A DNA stretch of 7,456 nucleotides from CAYGVT01 sp964353355 (GTDB lineage Archaea; Thermoplasmatota; DTKX01; GCA-020343715), in assembly GCA_964353355.1 (NCBI GenBank), contig CAYGVT010000005.1, positions 1 to 7,456 of the forward strand, given 5' to 3'. The notes below the pieces were generated by a model. That model was not told the origin of the DNA. It saw only the letters and a program-made list of their open reading frames with translations, and made no database searches. The position numbers and the translations under genes are program-made. Of this stretch, positions 1-6,899 are shown one piece after another; position 1 is the first letter of the stretch, and every line of letters starts with the position of its first letter.

Positions 1-2
1 CC

Positions 3-502
3 CCGGCCGACCCCCGGCATCCCAGGCATACGGAGGGGCCGGCCGGCCAGGCCAGGCGCCGCGCGCCCGAGGTGGACCTGGAGTGGCCCGTCTCCGCCCC
101 CAAGCCGGACCGCTCGCTGGACCTCTTCATCTGGTCGATTCTTAGCCTCTCCCTCGCCTCGGCCGTCGCCCTGAGGGACCCCGTCCTTTTACTCCTCGCG
201 TCGGTCCTCCTCCTGTGGCTCCTCGGGCTCTACCTCCTCACCGCCCTCCAGAGGCGGGCCGCGCCGACCTTGCCCTGCGGAGGGCCATACGGGCCGTCCG
301 CGACGGCGAGCACCCCCGTAGGGTCCTCGACGGGCTCTCAGGGCTCGAGCTGCAGGGACGGCCGGGGCTGCGGCTGGGCGTCGCGAGGAGGTGCATCGAG
401 GAGGCGGGAAGGCAGGGGCGGCTGGAGCGGATGATGAGGCGGGAGGCGGTGCGGTGGCTGCAAGCCACAAAGGATGAACTGGACAAGGACGTGAGGACGT
501 GA
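3..502 (+). pseudogene. Small two-TM membrane protein gene, 5' end outside window, frameshifted
   Basis: I do not recognise this family. The frame is open from the left edge, so the start lies upstream; an in-frame GTG at 72 is possible but has no strong ribosome site. Seen: a Pro/Arg-rich hydrophilic part, then two hydrophobic segments, about 126-173 (LFIWSILSLSLA...) and 183-248 (VLLLLASVLLLWLLGLYLL). The frame then degenerates into a Gly/Ser-rich tail ending at 434. From about position 257 the next frame has high-GC3 codons and a charged helical sequence (ADLALRRAIRAV ... IEEAGRQGRLERMMRREAV ... KDELDKDVRT) ending in TGA at 500-502. Adding one G to the GGG run at 256-258 joins both parts as ...TALQRRGRADLAL... 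. I infer one gene with a single-base loss, either a real mutation or a sequencing error. The product would have an N-terminal membrane hairpin and a cytoplasmic helical tail. It is followed directly by the 107-aa gene. Confidence 0.55.
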
Positions 503-822
503 GCGCGATATCGAGAGCCGAGGTTGTGCGCGAGATTGCGAACGAGGCAGTGGGGCCTATCCCGCCGATGGTGCCGGGCGAGTTCGTGGTCCACCTCGGC
601 GAAGGGTGGGGCGGACCGTTGCATGACCTGGCGAACGCCCTGGCCGTGTGGAGGGACGGGGACGCGGTCAAGGTGCTTCTGTCCGCCCTCGAGTTCGTTA
701 GGGTCGAGGTGGAAGATGTGGAGGAATGTCGGGACTTGGTCGATGGCCTACGTCTCTTGCGCGGGGCGGTCATGACCGCCGGCATCGAGGCGGCGGGGGT
801 GGGGCGCGGGGTGTTCGTCTAG
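499..822 (+). CDS. Hypothetical 107-aa protein, translationally coupled to upstream gene
   Basis: Function not recognised. It starts at GTG 499, overlapping the upstream TGA in a GTGA; GAGG at 491-494 is a plausible ribosome site, so translational coupling is likely. The protein is soluble: no signal peptide or membrane segment. It has an N-terminal helix (ISRAEVVREIANEAV), a Pro/Gly linker (GPIPPMVPGEF), then an acidic helical half (DLANALAVWRDGDAVKVLLSALEF; VEVEDVEECRDLVDGLRLL). The C-terminus AGIEAAGVGRG closely resembles that of the ORF at 6900-7157 (AGIEAAGAGGS), and the similarity also holds at the DNA level. Codons are strongly GC-ending, supporting real coding. It stops eight bases before the 29-nt identical block of repeat A. 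A two-gene operon with the membrane protein suggests a shared role, but nothing shows which. Confidence 0.7.
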   Translation: MSAISRAEVVREIANEAVGPIPPMVPGEFVVHLGEGWGGPLHDLANALAVWRDGDAVKVLLSALEFVRVEVEDVEECRDLVDGLRLLRGAVMTAGIEAAGVGRGVFV

Positions 823-922
823 CACGAGGTTGGCGCGCACCAGCATTCCCGAGGAGCCCTTGGCAGCACCTCTATCCCCAGCAAGGTCGGCGCACGTGTG
901 TGCGCCGACCGCGCGAGCGTCG
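776..922 (+). repeat. Direct repeat copy A (gene end plus hairpin module)
   Basis: Aligns with 7015-7149 in the same orientation. Three blocks are identical: 24 nt at 776-799 (encoding the AGIEAAG tail), 29 nt at 830-858 (TTGGCGCGCACCAGC...), and 34 nt at 889-922 containing the hairpin. Spacers between blocks differ in sequence and by several bases. Homology fades just after 922. The module covers the 3' end of the 107-aa gene and most of the gap to the convergent surface-protein gene. The open frame from 833 (ARTSIPEEP) is shared with copy B, but it is not in phase with the upstream gene in a consistent way, so protein coding of the distal part is unproven. Family unknown. Confidence 0.85.
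885..910. terminator. Strong hairpin in repeat A, possibly bidirectional terminator
   Basis: Perfect 11-bp stem GGTCGGCGCAC / GTGCGCCGACC around a GTGT loop. It lies between two converging genes (ends at 822 plus and 976 minus), where a transcript end would be expected for both. No T-run follows on either strand, so it is not a canonical intrinsic terminator. It could equally be part of a structured RNA or a DNA recognition site of the repeat, because the core 7-bp stem and loop are kept in copy B. Confidence 0.4.
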
Positions 923-975
923 CCGTCGCTCTCCGGAGCTCGATCTGCCCCCCGGTTCCCTCGCAATCCTGGCCT

Positions 976-3900
976 CTATCCCTTTCTCTTTCTCCTTGAG
1001 ATATACAGGGCCAAAACGACGATGAGGATGAGCACGACCGCAAGCCCGAGGAAGAGGATTGAAAAAATGCCCCCCTCCTCCTCCTTCACCAGCGGGTGGT
1101 CCGTAAGATCCAGCTCCCTCGAGCCCATCGGGGACACGGCGGAGCTCCCGGATATCACCTTGTATCCCTTCTTCGAGATACTCCAGGTGAAATCCCCGTG
1201 GTAGACATCCAGCGAGAACGTGCCGTTCGCCGCCGTGGTCGCCGTGTAGGACTTGCCGTCCGATGCTGTGACCACTACCGTGGCATCCTTGACCGGCTTC
1301 CCGTCCTCGTCCAGCACGATGCCGGTCACCTTCCCAGTGTCCACGACCGTGATGATAACCGTGTCGTTACCGTGGTTGCCCGCTCCGTCGGCGGCGGTCA
1401 GGATAACCGCATAGACGCCGCCTTTCTCGAACGTGAACTGGACCGCCGCGCCAGTGAGGGCGCGCGCCTGCCCGTCGTAGATGAACGTCCAGGTGTAGTT
1501 CGCGACCCCCACGTTATCGGAGGAGAGCGACCCGTCCAGCTGGACCGCGGTGCCGGCGGCGACGGTCCGGTCCGCCCCGGCGACCACCACCGGGGGAGTG
1601 ACGTCCACGATGGTCAGTGTCATGGCATCCTCGCCCGTATTGCCAGCCGCATCCGACACGCGGAGCACCACGTAATAGACGTCCGGTACAGTGGATGTGA
1701 AGGAGACCGAGGCCCCGTACAGCTGAACGGTCTCATTCCCGTGGCTGATGAGCCAGGTGTAGTTCACGCCCCCGACGTTGTCGGTGCTCCCGCTCCCGTC
1801 GAGCGTGACCCGGGCCCCCTCGTCGACTGTCTGGTCCGGGCCTGCGTCCGCCACAGGCGGCGTGATGTCGTTCACCGTGACGATCATGGTGTCCTCGTTC
1901 CAGATGCCTGCGGCATCGGTCACTTTCAGCGTCACGACGAACAGGCCGGGAGCATCGAAACGGTGCGTCGGTTGGACACCGTAGAGTGTGACGAGAGTGC
2001 CATCCGTGAACGTCCAGGTATAGTCCACGATCCCATGGTTGTCGGAGCTCCCGCTCCCGTCGAACGCCACCAGGGTGCCCTCGTCGACGGTCCGGTCCAG
2101 TTCCGCGTCGGCCACGGGGGGCGTGACGTCGTTCACGGTGACGGTCATGATGTCCGTGTTCCGGTTGCCCGTGGCGTCGGTGACGTTCAGGGTCACGACG
2201 AACTCGCCGATGTTACCGAACAGATAGGTCGGCGCGACGCCGTGGAGCACGACGGGGACGCCATCCGTGAACGACCAGAGATAGTCCACAATCCCGACGT
2301 TGTCGGAGCTCCCGCTCCCGTCGAACGTCACCAGGGTCCCCTCGTCGACGGCCTGGTCCGCGCCCGCGTCGGCAACAGGCGCCGTCACATCGTTGACGGT
2401 GACTGTCATGATGTCAATGTTCCAGTTACCTGCGGCATCGGTGACGTTCAGTGTCACGACGAACAGGCCGGGAGCGTTGAATTGATGTGTCGGTTGGACG
2501 CCGTGGAGCGTGACGAGGGCTCCCTCCGTGAACGTCCAGACATAGTCCACGATCCCGACGTTGTCGGTGCATCCGCTCCCATTGAACGCCACCAGGGTCC
2601 CCTCTGCAACGGACCGGTCCGCGCCCGCATCGGCCACCGGCGGCGTGGTGTCGTTCACGGTGACGGTCATCTCGTCCGTGTTCCAGTTGCCCGCAGCATC
2701 GGTGACGTTCAGCGTCACGAGGAAGGTTCCCGGGGTCTCGAACCGATATGTCGGTCCGATGCCGTACAGCGTCATGGGGACGCCGTCCGTGAACGTCCAG
2801 GTGTAGTTCACGACCCCGACGTTGTCGCTGCTCCCGCTCGCTTCGAACGTCACCGGGGTCCCCTCGTCGACGACCTGGTCCGGGCCCGCATCGGCAATGG
2901 GCGCCGTCGTATCGTTCACGGTGACGGTCACCTCGTCCGTGTCCCAGTTGCCGACGGCGTCCGTGACGTTCAGGGTCACGACGAAGGCGCCCGGGTTGTC
3001 GAACCGGTACTCCGGTCGGACGCCATAGAGGGTCACGGCCGCCCCGTCCATGAGGGTCCACGTGTAGTTGGCGATCCCGATGTCGTCGCCGCTCCCGCTG
3101 CCGTCGAGCGTCACCAGGGTCCCCTCGTCGACGACCTGGTCGGGACCGGCGTCCGCCACCGGTGGCTCCACGTCCTGCCACCTGAGGAGCGGGTATGTGA
3201 CGTCCTCTACCATGCACCATATGCTGGTGAAGTCCCATCCGGCATCGGTGAAGGTGCTGCGCGTCATCATCTCGGCCGTGGTCCTACCCGTCCCGCCGGC
3301 GCTCGTGTCCTGGCCGGTGGTCTCGGTGTCCCAGAAGCACGCTGACACCGTCCCCCCGCTGGCGCCCGCGAGCCCGCCGACATTGTTCCCTCCCGTGGTC
3401 CTCCCCGTGGCATAGGAGTACGACACGCTGCTGCCGACGCGATTGTCCCCCACGAGCCCGCCGACGAGCCGGTCCGACCCGGTCACGGTCCCCCAGGCGT
3501 ACGTGTTCGACACCGTGCCCCCGTAGTTCAATCCCACGAGCCCGCCGACATCGGATTTCCCGGTCACGTTCCCCGTGGCATAGGAGTTGGACACGCCGCC
3601 CTGGTAGTAGTTGCCGCCCACGAGGCCGCCGACTATAGCGGGCCCGGTCACGGCCCCCGTGGCATGGGAGAAAATCACTGTGCCAAGGTAATTCGCCCCC
3701 ACGAGCCCGCCCGTGGAACCGCCACCAGTATTGGTCACGTTCCCCGTGGCATAGGAGGCGTTGACCATGCCGCCATTCTCGTTATATCCCACGAGCCCGC
3801 CCACGGTATTTCCGCTCCCGGTCACGCTCGCCTTGGAGTACGAGCCGTCCACCGTGCCATGGTCGTTGCTTCCCACGAGCCCGCCGACGAATTCTGTCCC

Positions 3901-6441
3901 GTTCACCCTCCCCGTCGTGTACGAACCGGTCACCGTGCCACCGTTGCATCCCGCGAGCCCCCCGACATAGGCGTATCCACTGACGTCGAGCCCGACGAGC
4001 CCGAAGCTCCTTACGGTCCCATCCTTGATCGCGCCGAACATGCCGACACGGGAGGCGAAGGACATGTCGATGTCCAGGTTTGAGATCGTGTGGTTGTCCC
4101 CGTCGAACTCCGCGGCCGCGAGGTACGGGATGTACAGCCCCGGGGCGGTGGAGAGGTCGATATCGGCGGCGAGCCGGAACCCGTATCCCTCGACGTCGGA
4201 GAACCCGAGGAGGTCCCGCAGGCCCTGGACGTCGCATATCTCATAGGCCCCGCCGGACGGGACGAGCGATGTGCTGTAGTGGGATATGTTCAGGTGCATC
4301 CCGCCATCGAGCCAGTCACTGAACTGGGGGCCGAAGAGGCCGCCCAGGGTGACATGATGCCCCCCGTTGATCAGGACGGAGCTGATGTTGTAGTGGGAGT
4401 TCGACACCAAGCCAAGGTCGGAGATGCCTCCCACGAGAGCGCCGACATCAGAATGCCCGCTCACGCTCCCTCCAGCCTGGCTGTTGGACAACGGGCCCTC
4501 TATGACTCCCGCGAGCCCGCCGACATAGGATTCGCCGATCACGCTCCCCGTGGCAGAGCAGTTGGACACGGTGCCCGCACTGTACGCCACGAGGCTGCCG
4601 ACATCGGTCCGGCCGGTCACGTTCGTTCCGATGAGCGTGACGTTCACCACAGAAGCGTCCGTGTCCAGGTAGGAGAACAGGCCGACCTCGTCGATGGAGG
4701 CTCGCTGGATGAACAGGCCCGTGATGTCGAAGCCCATGCCGTCGAGGCTGCCAGTGAACGAGTCCATCTCCGCGATAGGGGCGAACCCCGCTCCCGCCGT
4801 TGGGCCGGTCCCCCACATCTGGCTGGGCTCCACTATGTCTGATAGGTCGATGTTGCGTACGAGCGTGTAATCGGCGGTTACGTCCATGCCCATCAGCTGC
4901 AGCTGATGGGAGTTGCGCACCTCGGTGCCCCACTCCATCCTGAGGAACGGCCGGGTGTAGCCGTCCACCATCCACCAGGCGCTGGTGAGGTCCCAGCCAG
5001 CGCCTCTGAACGTCGTCTGCGTCATCATCTCCGCCGTGGTCCTCGGGCTGCCCTTGCCGACATCGGAGCAGCCGGACGTGTCCGAGTCGTAGAAGCAGCC
5101 GGTCACACCGCCGAAATAATCGAGGTATCCCACGAGGCCGCCGAAGTCGGACTCCGCGCTAACGTTACCAGAGGCATACGAGTAGGAGACCGGGCCATTG
5201 GCGGTGCCCACGAGACCCCCGACAGTATCGCTCCCGTTCACGCTGCCCGTGGAGTAGCAGTTGGACACCGAGGGCGTTGAGCCCGACCCGGGATACATGA
5301 ATCCCACGAGGCCGCCGACGTAGCCCCCCCCGTCCACGGTCCCCGTGGAATAGCAGTAGGACACCGCGGCACCATCGTCGAACCCCACGAGCCCCCCGAC
5401 AACCCCCAACCCGCTCACGTTCCCCGTGGCATACGAGCGGGACACGGCGCCGCTGCTCCCGCCTCTCGCGTCGTTCCCGATGAGCCCGCCCACGTAGCCT
5501 ACGGCCCCGTTCACGTCCCCCAGGGCGTAGCAGTCGGTCACCGAACCGCGCAGGTTGTGCCCGACGAGCCCGCCGACGTCGTACCCGTCACCGCTCACGT
5601 GGCCTGAGGCATGCAGGCCCTTCAGGTTGCAGTTGTTGCTGTATCCCGCGAACCCGCCGGTGTCGGTGCCGGACCCGTTGACGTTCCCAATGGCGTAGCA
5701 GTCGGACATCGTGCTAGCAAAGATTTGCCCGACGAACCCGCCGACGTAATAGTGACCGCTCACGTTCCCGAGGGCATAGCAGTCGGTCACCGTGCCAGCG
5801 GTGCTCCATCCTATGAGCCCGCCGACGTTGCTAAGACCGCTCACGTCGGCCGTGGCGGACGAGCCCTTCACCGTGCCGTACGCGTTGAACCCCACGAGCC
5901 CGCCCGCCCCCCCCAGCGAGCTGGACTCGGGGCCATCGACGACCCCGCTGACGTCGCAATCGGTCAACGTGCCGTACCTGAGCCATCCCACGAGCGCACC
6001 GACATTGTGCCTCCCGGTGATGCTCACGTCCACCATGCTCAGGTTGCTCGCGGAGCTGCCCGTGCCCATGTACCCGAACAGGCCCGCGCAGTCCGCGGTC
6101 GGACGGTCTATGCACAGTCCCGTTATGTTGTACCCGGCGCCGTTTAGGCTGCCGGTGAACGAGCCCGGGTAATCGCCCACCGGCGCGAACCCCGCGCCGC
6201 CGTTCCAGGTCGAGGTCGCAGCGGCGTCGATGTCGTTCCCCAGGACATAGTGCGCCGTGAGGTTGTCCCCCATCGCCTGGAGGTCCTCCACGTCCTCGAT
6301 GACGTACGGGTCGGCCAGGGTCCCGGACCCGCCCCCGAAGGACCCGCCCTTCCCCTCCGCGTCCATCCCACCCATCCCTGACAGGAGCGATGCGGTCATG
6401 ACGCAGGCCAGATAGAACGCCATCAGCCTTCTGCTTTGCAT
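976..6441 (-). CDS. Giant membrane-anchored surface protein: GLUG beta-helix, seven PKD domains, regulatory-like domain, C-terminal TM
   Basis: An 1821-aa cell-surface protein, probably adhesin-like or a cell-envelope component. Domains in order: signal peptide (about 1-28; RR then LMAFYLACVMTASLL); beta-helix unit 1 (40-505) with GTLADPYVIEDVEDL opening and many GLUG motifs (VGGLVG plus YATGNVSG rungs), closed by TTAEMM...AGWDLTSAWW; unit 2 (506-735), fewer and more divergent rungs; unit 3 (736-1089), again GLUG-rich and closed by TTAEMM...AGWDFTSIW; seven PKD domains (1090-1700), five of exactly 87 aa then two diverged ones of 88; a carboxypeptidase-regulatory-like fold (1701-1780; GIVLDEDGKPVKDATV, GTFSLDV, KKGYKV); an acidic spacer KEEEGG; a transmembrane helix (about 1791-1814); and the basic tail SRRKRKG. 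Many N-x-S/T sequons suggest N-glycosylation. PKD and GLUG domains usually mediate surface contact or spacing; no catalytic domain is visible. ATG 6441 has a purine-rich ribosome site upstream; ATG at codon 7 would still leave a hydrophobic leader. The frame is intact throughout. Monocistronic, with its own upstream region. Confidence 0.93.
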   Translation of the reverse strand: MQSRRLMAFYLACVMTASLLSGMGGMDAEGKGGSFGGGSGTLADPYVIEDVEDLQAMGDNLTAHYVLGNDIDAAATSTWNGGAGFAPVGDYPGSFTGSLNGAGYNITGLCIDRPTADCAGLFGYMGTGSSASNLSMVDVSITGRHNVGALVGWLRYGTLTDCDVSGVVDGPESSSLGGAGGLVGFNAYGTVKGSSATADVSGLSNVGGLIGWSTAGTVTDCYALGNVSGHYYVGGFVGQIFASTMSDCYAIGNVNGSGTDTGGFAGYSNNCNLKGLHASGHVSGDGYDVGGLVGHNLRGSVTDCYALGDVNGAVGYVGGLIGNDARGGSSGAVSRSYATGNVSGLGVVGGLVGFDDGAAVSYCYSTGTVDGGGYVGGLVGFMYPGSGSTPSVSNCYSTGSVNGSDTVGGLVGTANGPVSYSYASGNVSAESDFGGLVGYLDYFGGVTGCFYDSDTSGCSDVGKGSPRTTAEMMTQTTFRGAGWDLTSAWWMVDGYTRPFLRMEWGTEVRNSHQLQLMGMDVTADYTLVRNIDLSDIVEPSQMWGTGPTAGAGFAPIAEMDSFTGSLDGMGFDITGLFIQRASIDEVGLFSYLDTDASVVNVTLIGTNVTGRTDVGSLVAYSAGTVSNCSATGSVIGESYVGGLAGVIEGPLSNSQAGGSVSGHSDVGALVGGISDLGLVSNSHYNISSVLINGGHHVTLGGLFGPQFSDWLDGGMHLNISHYSTSLVPSGGAYEICDVQGLRDLLGFSDVEGYGFRLAADIDLSTAPGLYIPYLAAAEFDGDNHTISNLDIDMSFASRVGMFGAIKDGTVRSFGLVGLDVSGYAYVGGLAGCNGGTVTGSYTTGRVNGTEFVGGLVGSNDHGTVDGSYSKASVTGSGNTVGGLVGYNENGGMVNASYATGNVTNTGGGSTGGLVGANYLGTVIFSHATGAVTGPAIVGGLVGGNYYQGGVSNSYATGNVTGKSDVGGLVGLNYGGTVSNTYAWGTVTGSDRLVGGLVGDNRVGSSVSYSYATGRTTGGNNVGGLAGASGGTVSACFWDTETTGQDTSAGGTGRTTAEMMTRSTFTDAGWDFTSIWCMVEDVTYPLLRWQDVEPPVADAGPDQVVDEGTLVTLDGSGSGDDIGIANYTWTLMDGAAVTLYGVRPEYRFDNPGAFVVTLNVTDAVGNWDTDEVTVTVNDTTAPIADAGPDQVVDEGTPVTFEASGSSDNVGVVNYTWTFTDGVPMTLYGIGPTYRFETPGTFLVTLNVTDAAGNWNTDEMTVTVNDTTPPVADAGADRSVAEGTLVAFNGSGCTDNVGIVDYVWTFTEGALVTLHGVQPTHQFNAPGLFVVTLNVTDAAGNWNIDIMTVTVNDVTAPVADAGADQAVDEGTLVTFDGSGSSDNVGIVDYLWSFTDGVPVVLHGVAPTYLFGNIGEFVVTLNVTDATGNRNTDIMTVTVNDVTPPVADAELDRTVDEGTLVAFDGSGSSDNHGIVDYTWTFTDGTLVTLYGVQPTHRFDAPGLFVVTLKVTDAAGIWNEDTMIVTVNDITPPVADAGPDQTVDEGARVTLDGSGSTDNVGGVNYTWLISHGNETVQLYGASVSFTSTVPDVYYVVLRVSDAAGNTGEDAMTLTIVDVTPPVVVAGADRTVAAGTAVQLDGSLSSDNVGVANYTWTFIYDGQARALTGAAVQFTFEKGGVYAVILTAADGAGNHGNDTVIITVVDTGKVTGIVLDEDGKPVKDATVVVTASDGKSYTATTAANGTFSLDVYHGDFTWSISKKGYKVISGSSAVSPMGSRELDLTDHPLVKEEEGGIFSILFLGLAVVLILIVVLALYISRRKRKG
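1870..3174 (-). repeat. Five tandem 261-bp PKD-coding repeats
   Basis: Residues 1090-1524 are five consecutive units of exactly 87 codons. Each opens D-x-x-x-P-(V/I)-A-D-A, has (V/A)-x-E-G-T and a Y-x-W-(T/S) strand, and ends in x-V-T-V-N. Units 1-4 keep N-V-T-D-A, and unit 5 has K-V-T-D-A. Similarity is visible at DNA level, for example repeated cctcgtcgac and gttcacggtgac segments on the plus strand. The two PKD domains nearer the membrane (1342-1869) are 88 codons and clearly diverged. Even unit length implies recent duplication or gene conversion in the outer five. Confidence 0.85.
3175..4236 (-). repeat. GLUG-type beta-helix coding repeats, unit 3
   Basis: Residues 736-1089. A fresh cap (YEICDVQGLRDL ... 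FRLAADIDLS) is followed by about eight V-G-G-L-V-G rungs such as SYATGNVTGKSDVGGLVG, then the closing TTAEMM / AGWDF module also seen at the end of unit 1. The repeated cap and closing modules show the region grew by duplicating whole beta-helix units. Unit 2, between them (4237-4926), has weaker rungs and no closing module. Confidence 0.75.
4927..6324 (-). repeat. GLUG-type beta-helix coding repeats, unit 1
   Basis: Residues 40-505. About a dozen rungs of roughly 23-30 residues follow the pattern V-G-G-L-(V/I)-G ... G-x-V-x-x-(C/S)-Y-(A/S)-x-G-x-V-x-G, characteristic of the GLUG motif family found in bacterial and archaeal surface proteins. The 5' end of the set has the usual cap, T-L-x-D-P-Y-x-I, followed by Y-V-L-G-N-D-I-D. 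Rung length varies, so unlike the PKD array these repeats are old. Confidence 0.8.
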
Positions 6442-6458
6442 GCTCTCCCCTCTCCCTC
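6442..6458 (-). promoter_or_regulatory. Purine-rich ribosome binding site of the surface-protein gene
   Basis: On the minus strand the bases just before the ATG read GAGGGAGAGGGGAGAGC. AGGGGAG is a fair match to an anti-16S Shine-Dalgarno core at short spacing, which supports the ATG at 6441 over the internal ATG at codon 7. Confidence 0.55.
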
Positions 6459-6614
6459 TTTGATGCCCGCAGGCACCCTGTCGAATCCTGGAAAAGAAAC
6501 GTCGGGATGGATGGGAATGACCGTTGAAGACGCGACAGATCCAATCTCTGACGGGTCATCTACCCTCATTTACTATCGCCTTCATCGCTCCCATCGGGAA
6601 CTGATATGGCGATT

Positions 6615-6636
6615 ATCGAATCTCCAGCATTTCGAT
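6615..6636. promoter_or_regulatory. Possible operator, inverted repeat ATCGAA-N10-TTCGAT
   Basis: Perfect 6-bp half sites ATCGAA and TTCGAT separated by 10 bases, in the AT-rich upstream region of the surface gene. The size suits a dimeric DNA-binding protein. It lies about 175 bp from the start codon, so a role depends on where the promoter is. Could be chance. Confidence 0.2.
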
Positions 6637-6663
6637 TGACCGTTTTCCGACCTTGGTCAACCT

Positions 6664-6694
6664 GGTGAGATATCATGTTTTACCTCTTCTCACC
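6664..6694. terminator. Inverted repeat GGTGAGA / TCTCACC downstream of the zinc-ribbon ORF
   Basis: Seven-base perfect arms with a 17-base gap, just past the minus-strand stop at 6717-6719. It could end transcription of the zinc-ribbon remnant or be an operator. The long loop makes a terminator weak. Confidence 0.2.
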
Positions 6695-6716
6695 TCGTCA
6701 CCCATTGTCCCGCCTG

Positions 6717-6824
6717 CTATATCTCCTTTTGCCATCTCCCGCCAGACCGCCCCCGCGCCAGCATCTGCCGGCACCTCCCGCAGTACTTCCCCCCGGCCGG
6801 CCCCCCGCAGACGGCGCAGGGCAT
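6717..6824 (-). pseudogene. Zinc-ribbon mini-ORF, probably a gene remnant
   Basis: 35 codons from ATG 6824: MPCAVCGGPAGGKYCGRCRQM then a basic tail ending in TAG. The C-x2-C ... C-x2-C pattern with G-G-K-Y-C is a typical zinc ribbon at a protein N-terminus, and nearly all codons are GC-ending. Ribbons of this sort bind nucleic acid or proteins, or cap membrane proteins. The product stops right after the ribbon where longer proteins normally continue, so I infer truncation. Upstream on the same strand, one base out of phase (about 6825-6900), another coding-like stretch reads CRGEAFERVRHWREAHRM, after a C-G-S-C. It may be part of the same broken gene or an overlapping one. No good ribosome site sits directly before the ATG. 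Confidence 0.4.
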
Positions 6825-6899
6825 GGCGCCTGGCTGACATCCTGTGAGCCTCCCTCCAGTGCCGCACCCTCTCGAACGCCTCCCCCCGGCAGCTGCCAC

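Larger units (their letters stand above)
6459..6716. other. Gene-free upstream region of the surface-protein gene
   Basis: More AT-rich than the flanking genes. Short ORFs here have poor codon usage and no ribosome site, so I see no gene. It should hold the promoter of the minus-strand surface gene; I find no convincing archaeal TATA box, only a weak AT stretch on the minus strand (GATAGTAAATG, around 6567-6577). It contains two inverted repeats (6615-6636 and 6664-6694) and an 8-nt direct repeat TGACCGTT at 6518-6525 and 6637-6644. Confidence 0.5.

Noticed and set aside
38..50. GGCCGGCCGGCC palindromic run
   Set aside because: Expected low-complexity in GC-rich coding sequence; nothing else supports a site.
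189..785. 198-codon open frame on the minus strand
   Set aside because: Ser/Pro/Arg-rich shadow of the two plus-strand genes, whose codon usage is far better.
2426..3238. 270-codon minus-strand frame inside the PKD region
   Set aside because: Arg/Gly-rich out-of-phase reading of the same strand as the giant gene.
1096..3345. 749-codon open frame on the plus strand
   Set aside because: It lies antisense to the PKD array. Its His/Arg/Val/Asp-rich periodic sequence mirrors the 261-bp repeats, and its openness follows from GC-ending codons on the real strand.
5611..6147. 178-codon plus-strand frame
   Set aside because: Antisense shadow of the GLUG repeats; periodic because the GLUG coding is periodic.
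1342..6324. CRISPR-like regular repeats
   Set aside because: The periodicity is protein-coding (87-codon PKD and about 23-30-residue GLUG rungs) with no short identical repeats separated by unique spacers.
6436..6639. 67-codon plus-strand frame divergent from the surface gene
   Set aside because: Overlaps the start and ribosome site of the surface gene, with poor codon usage and no ribosome site.
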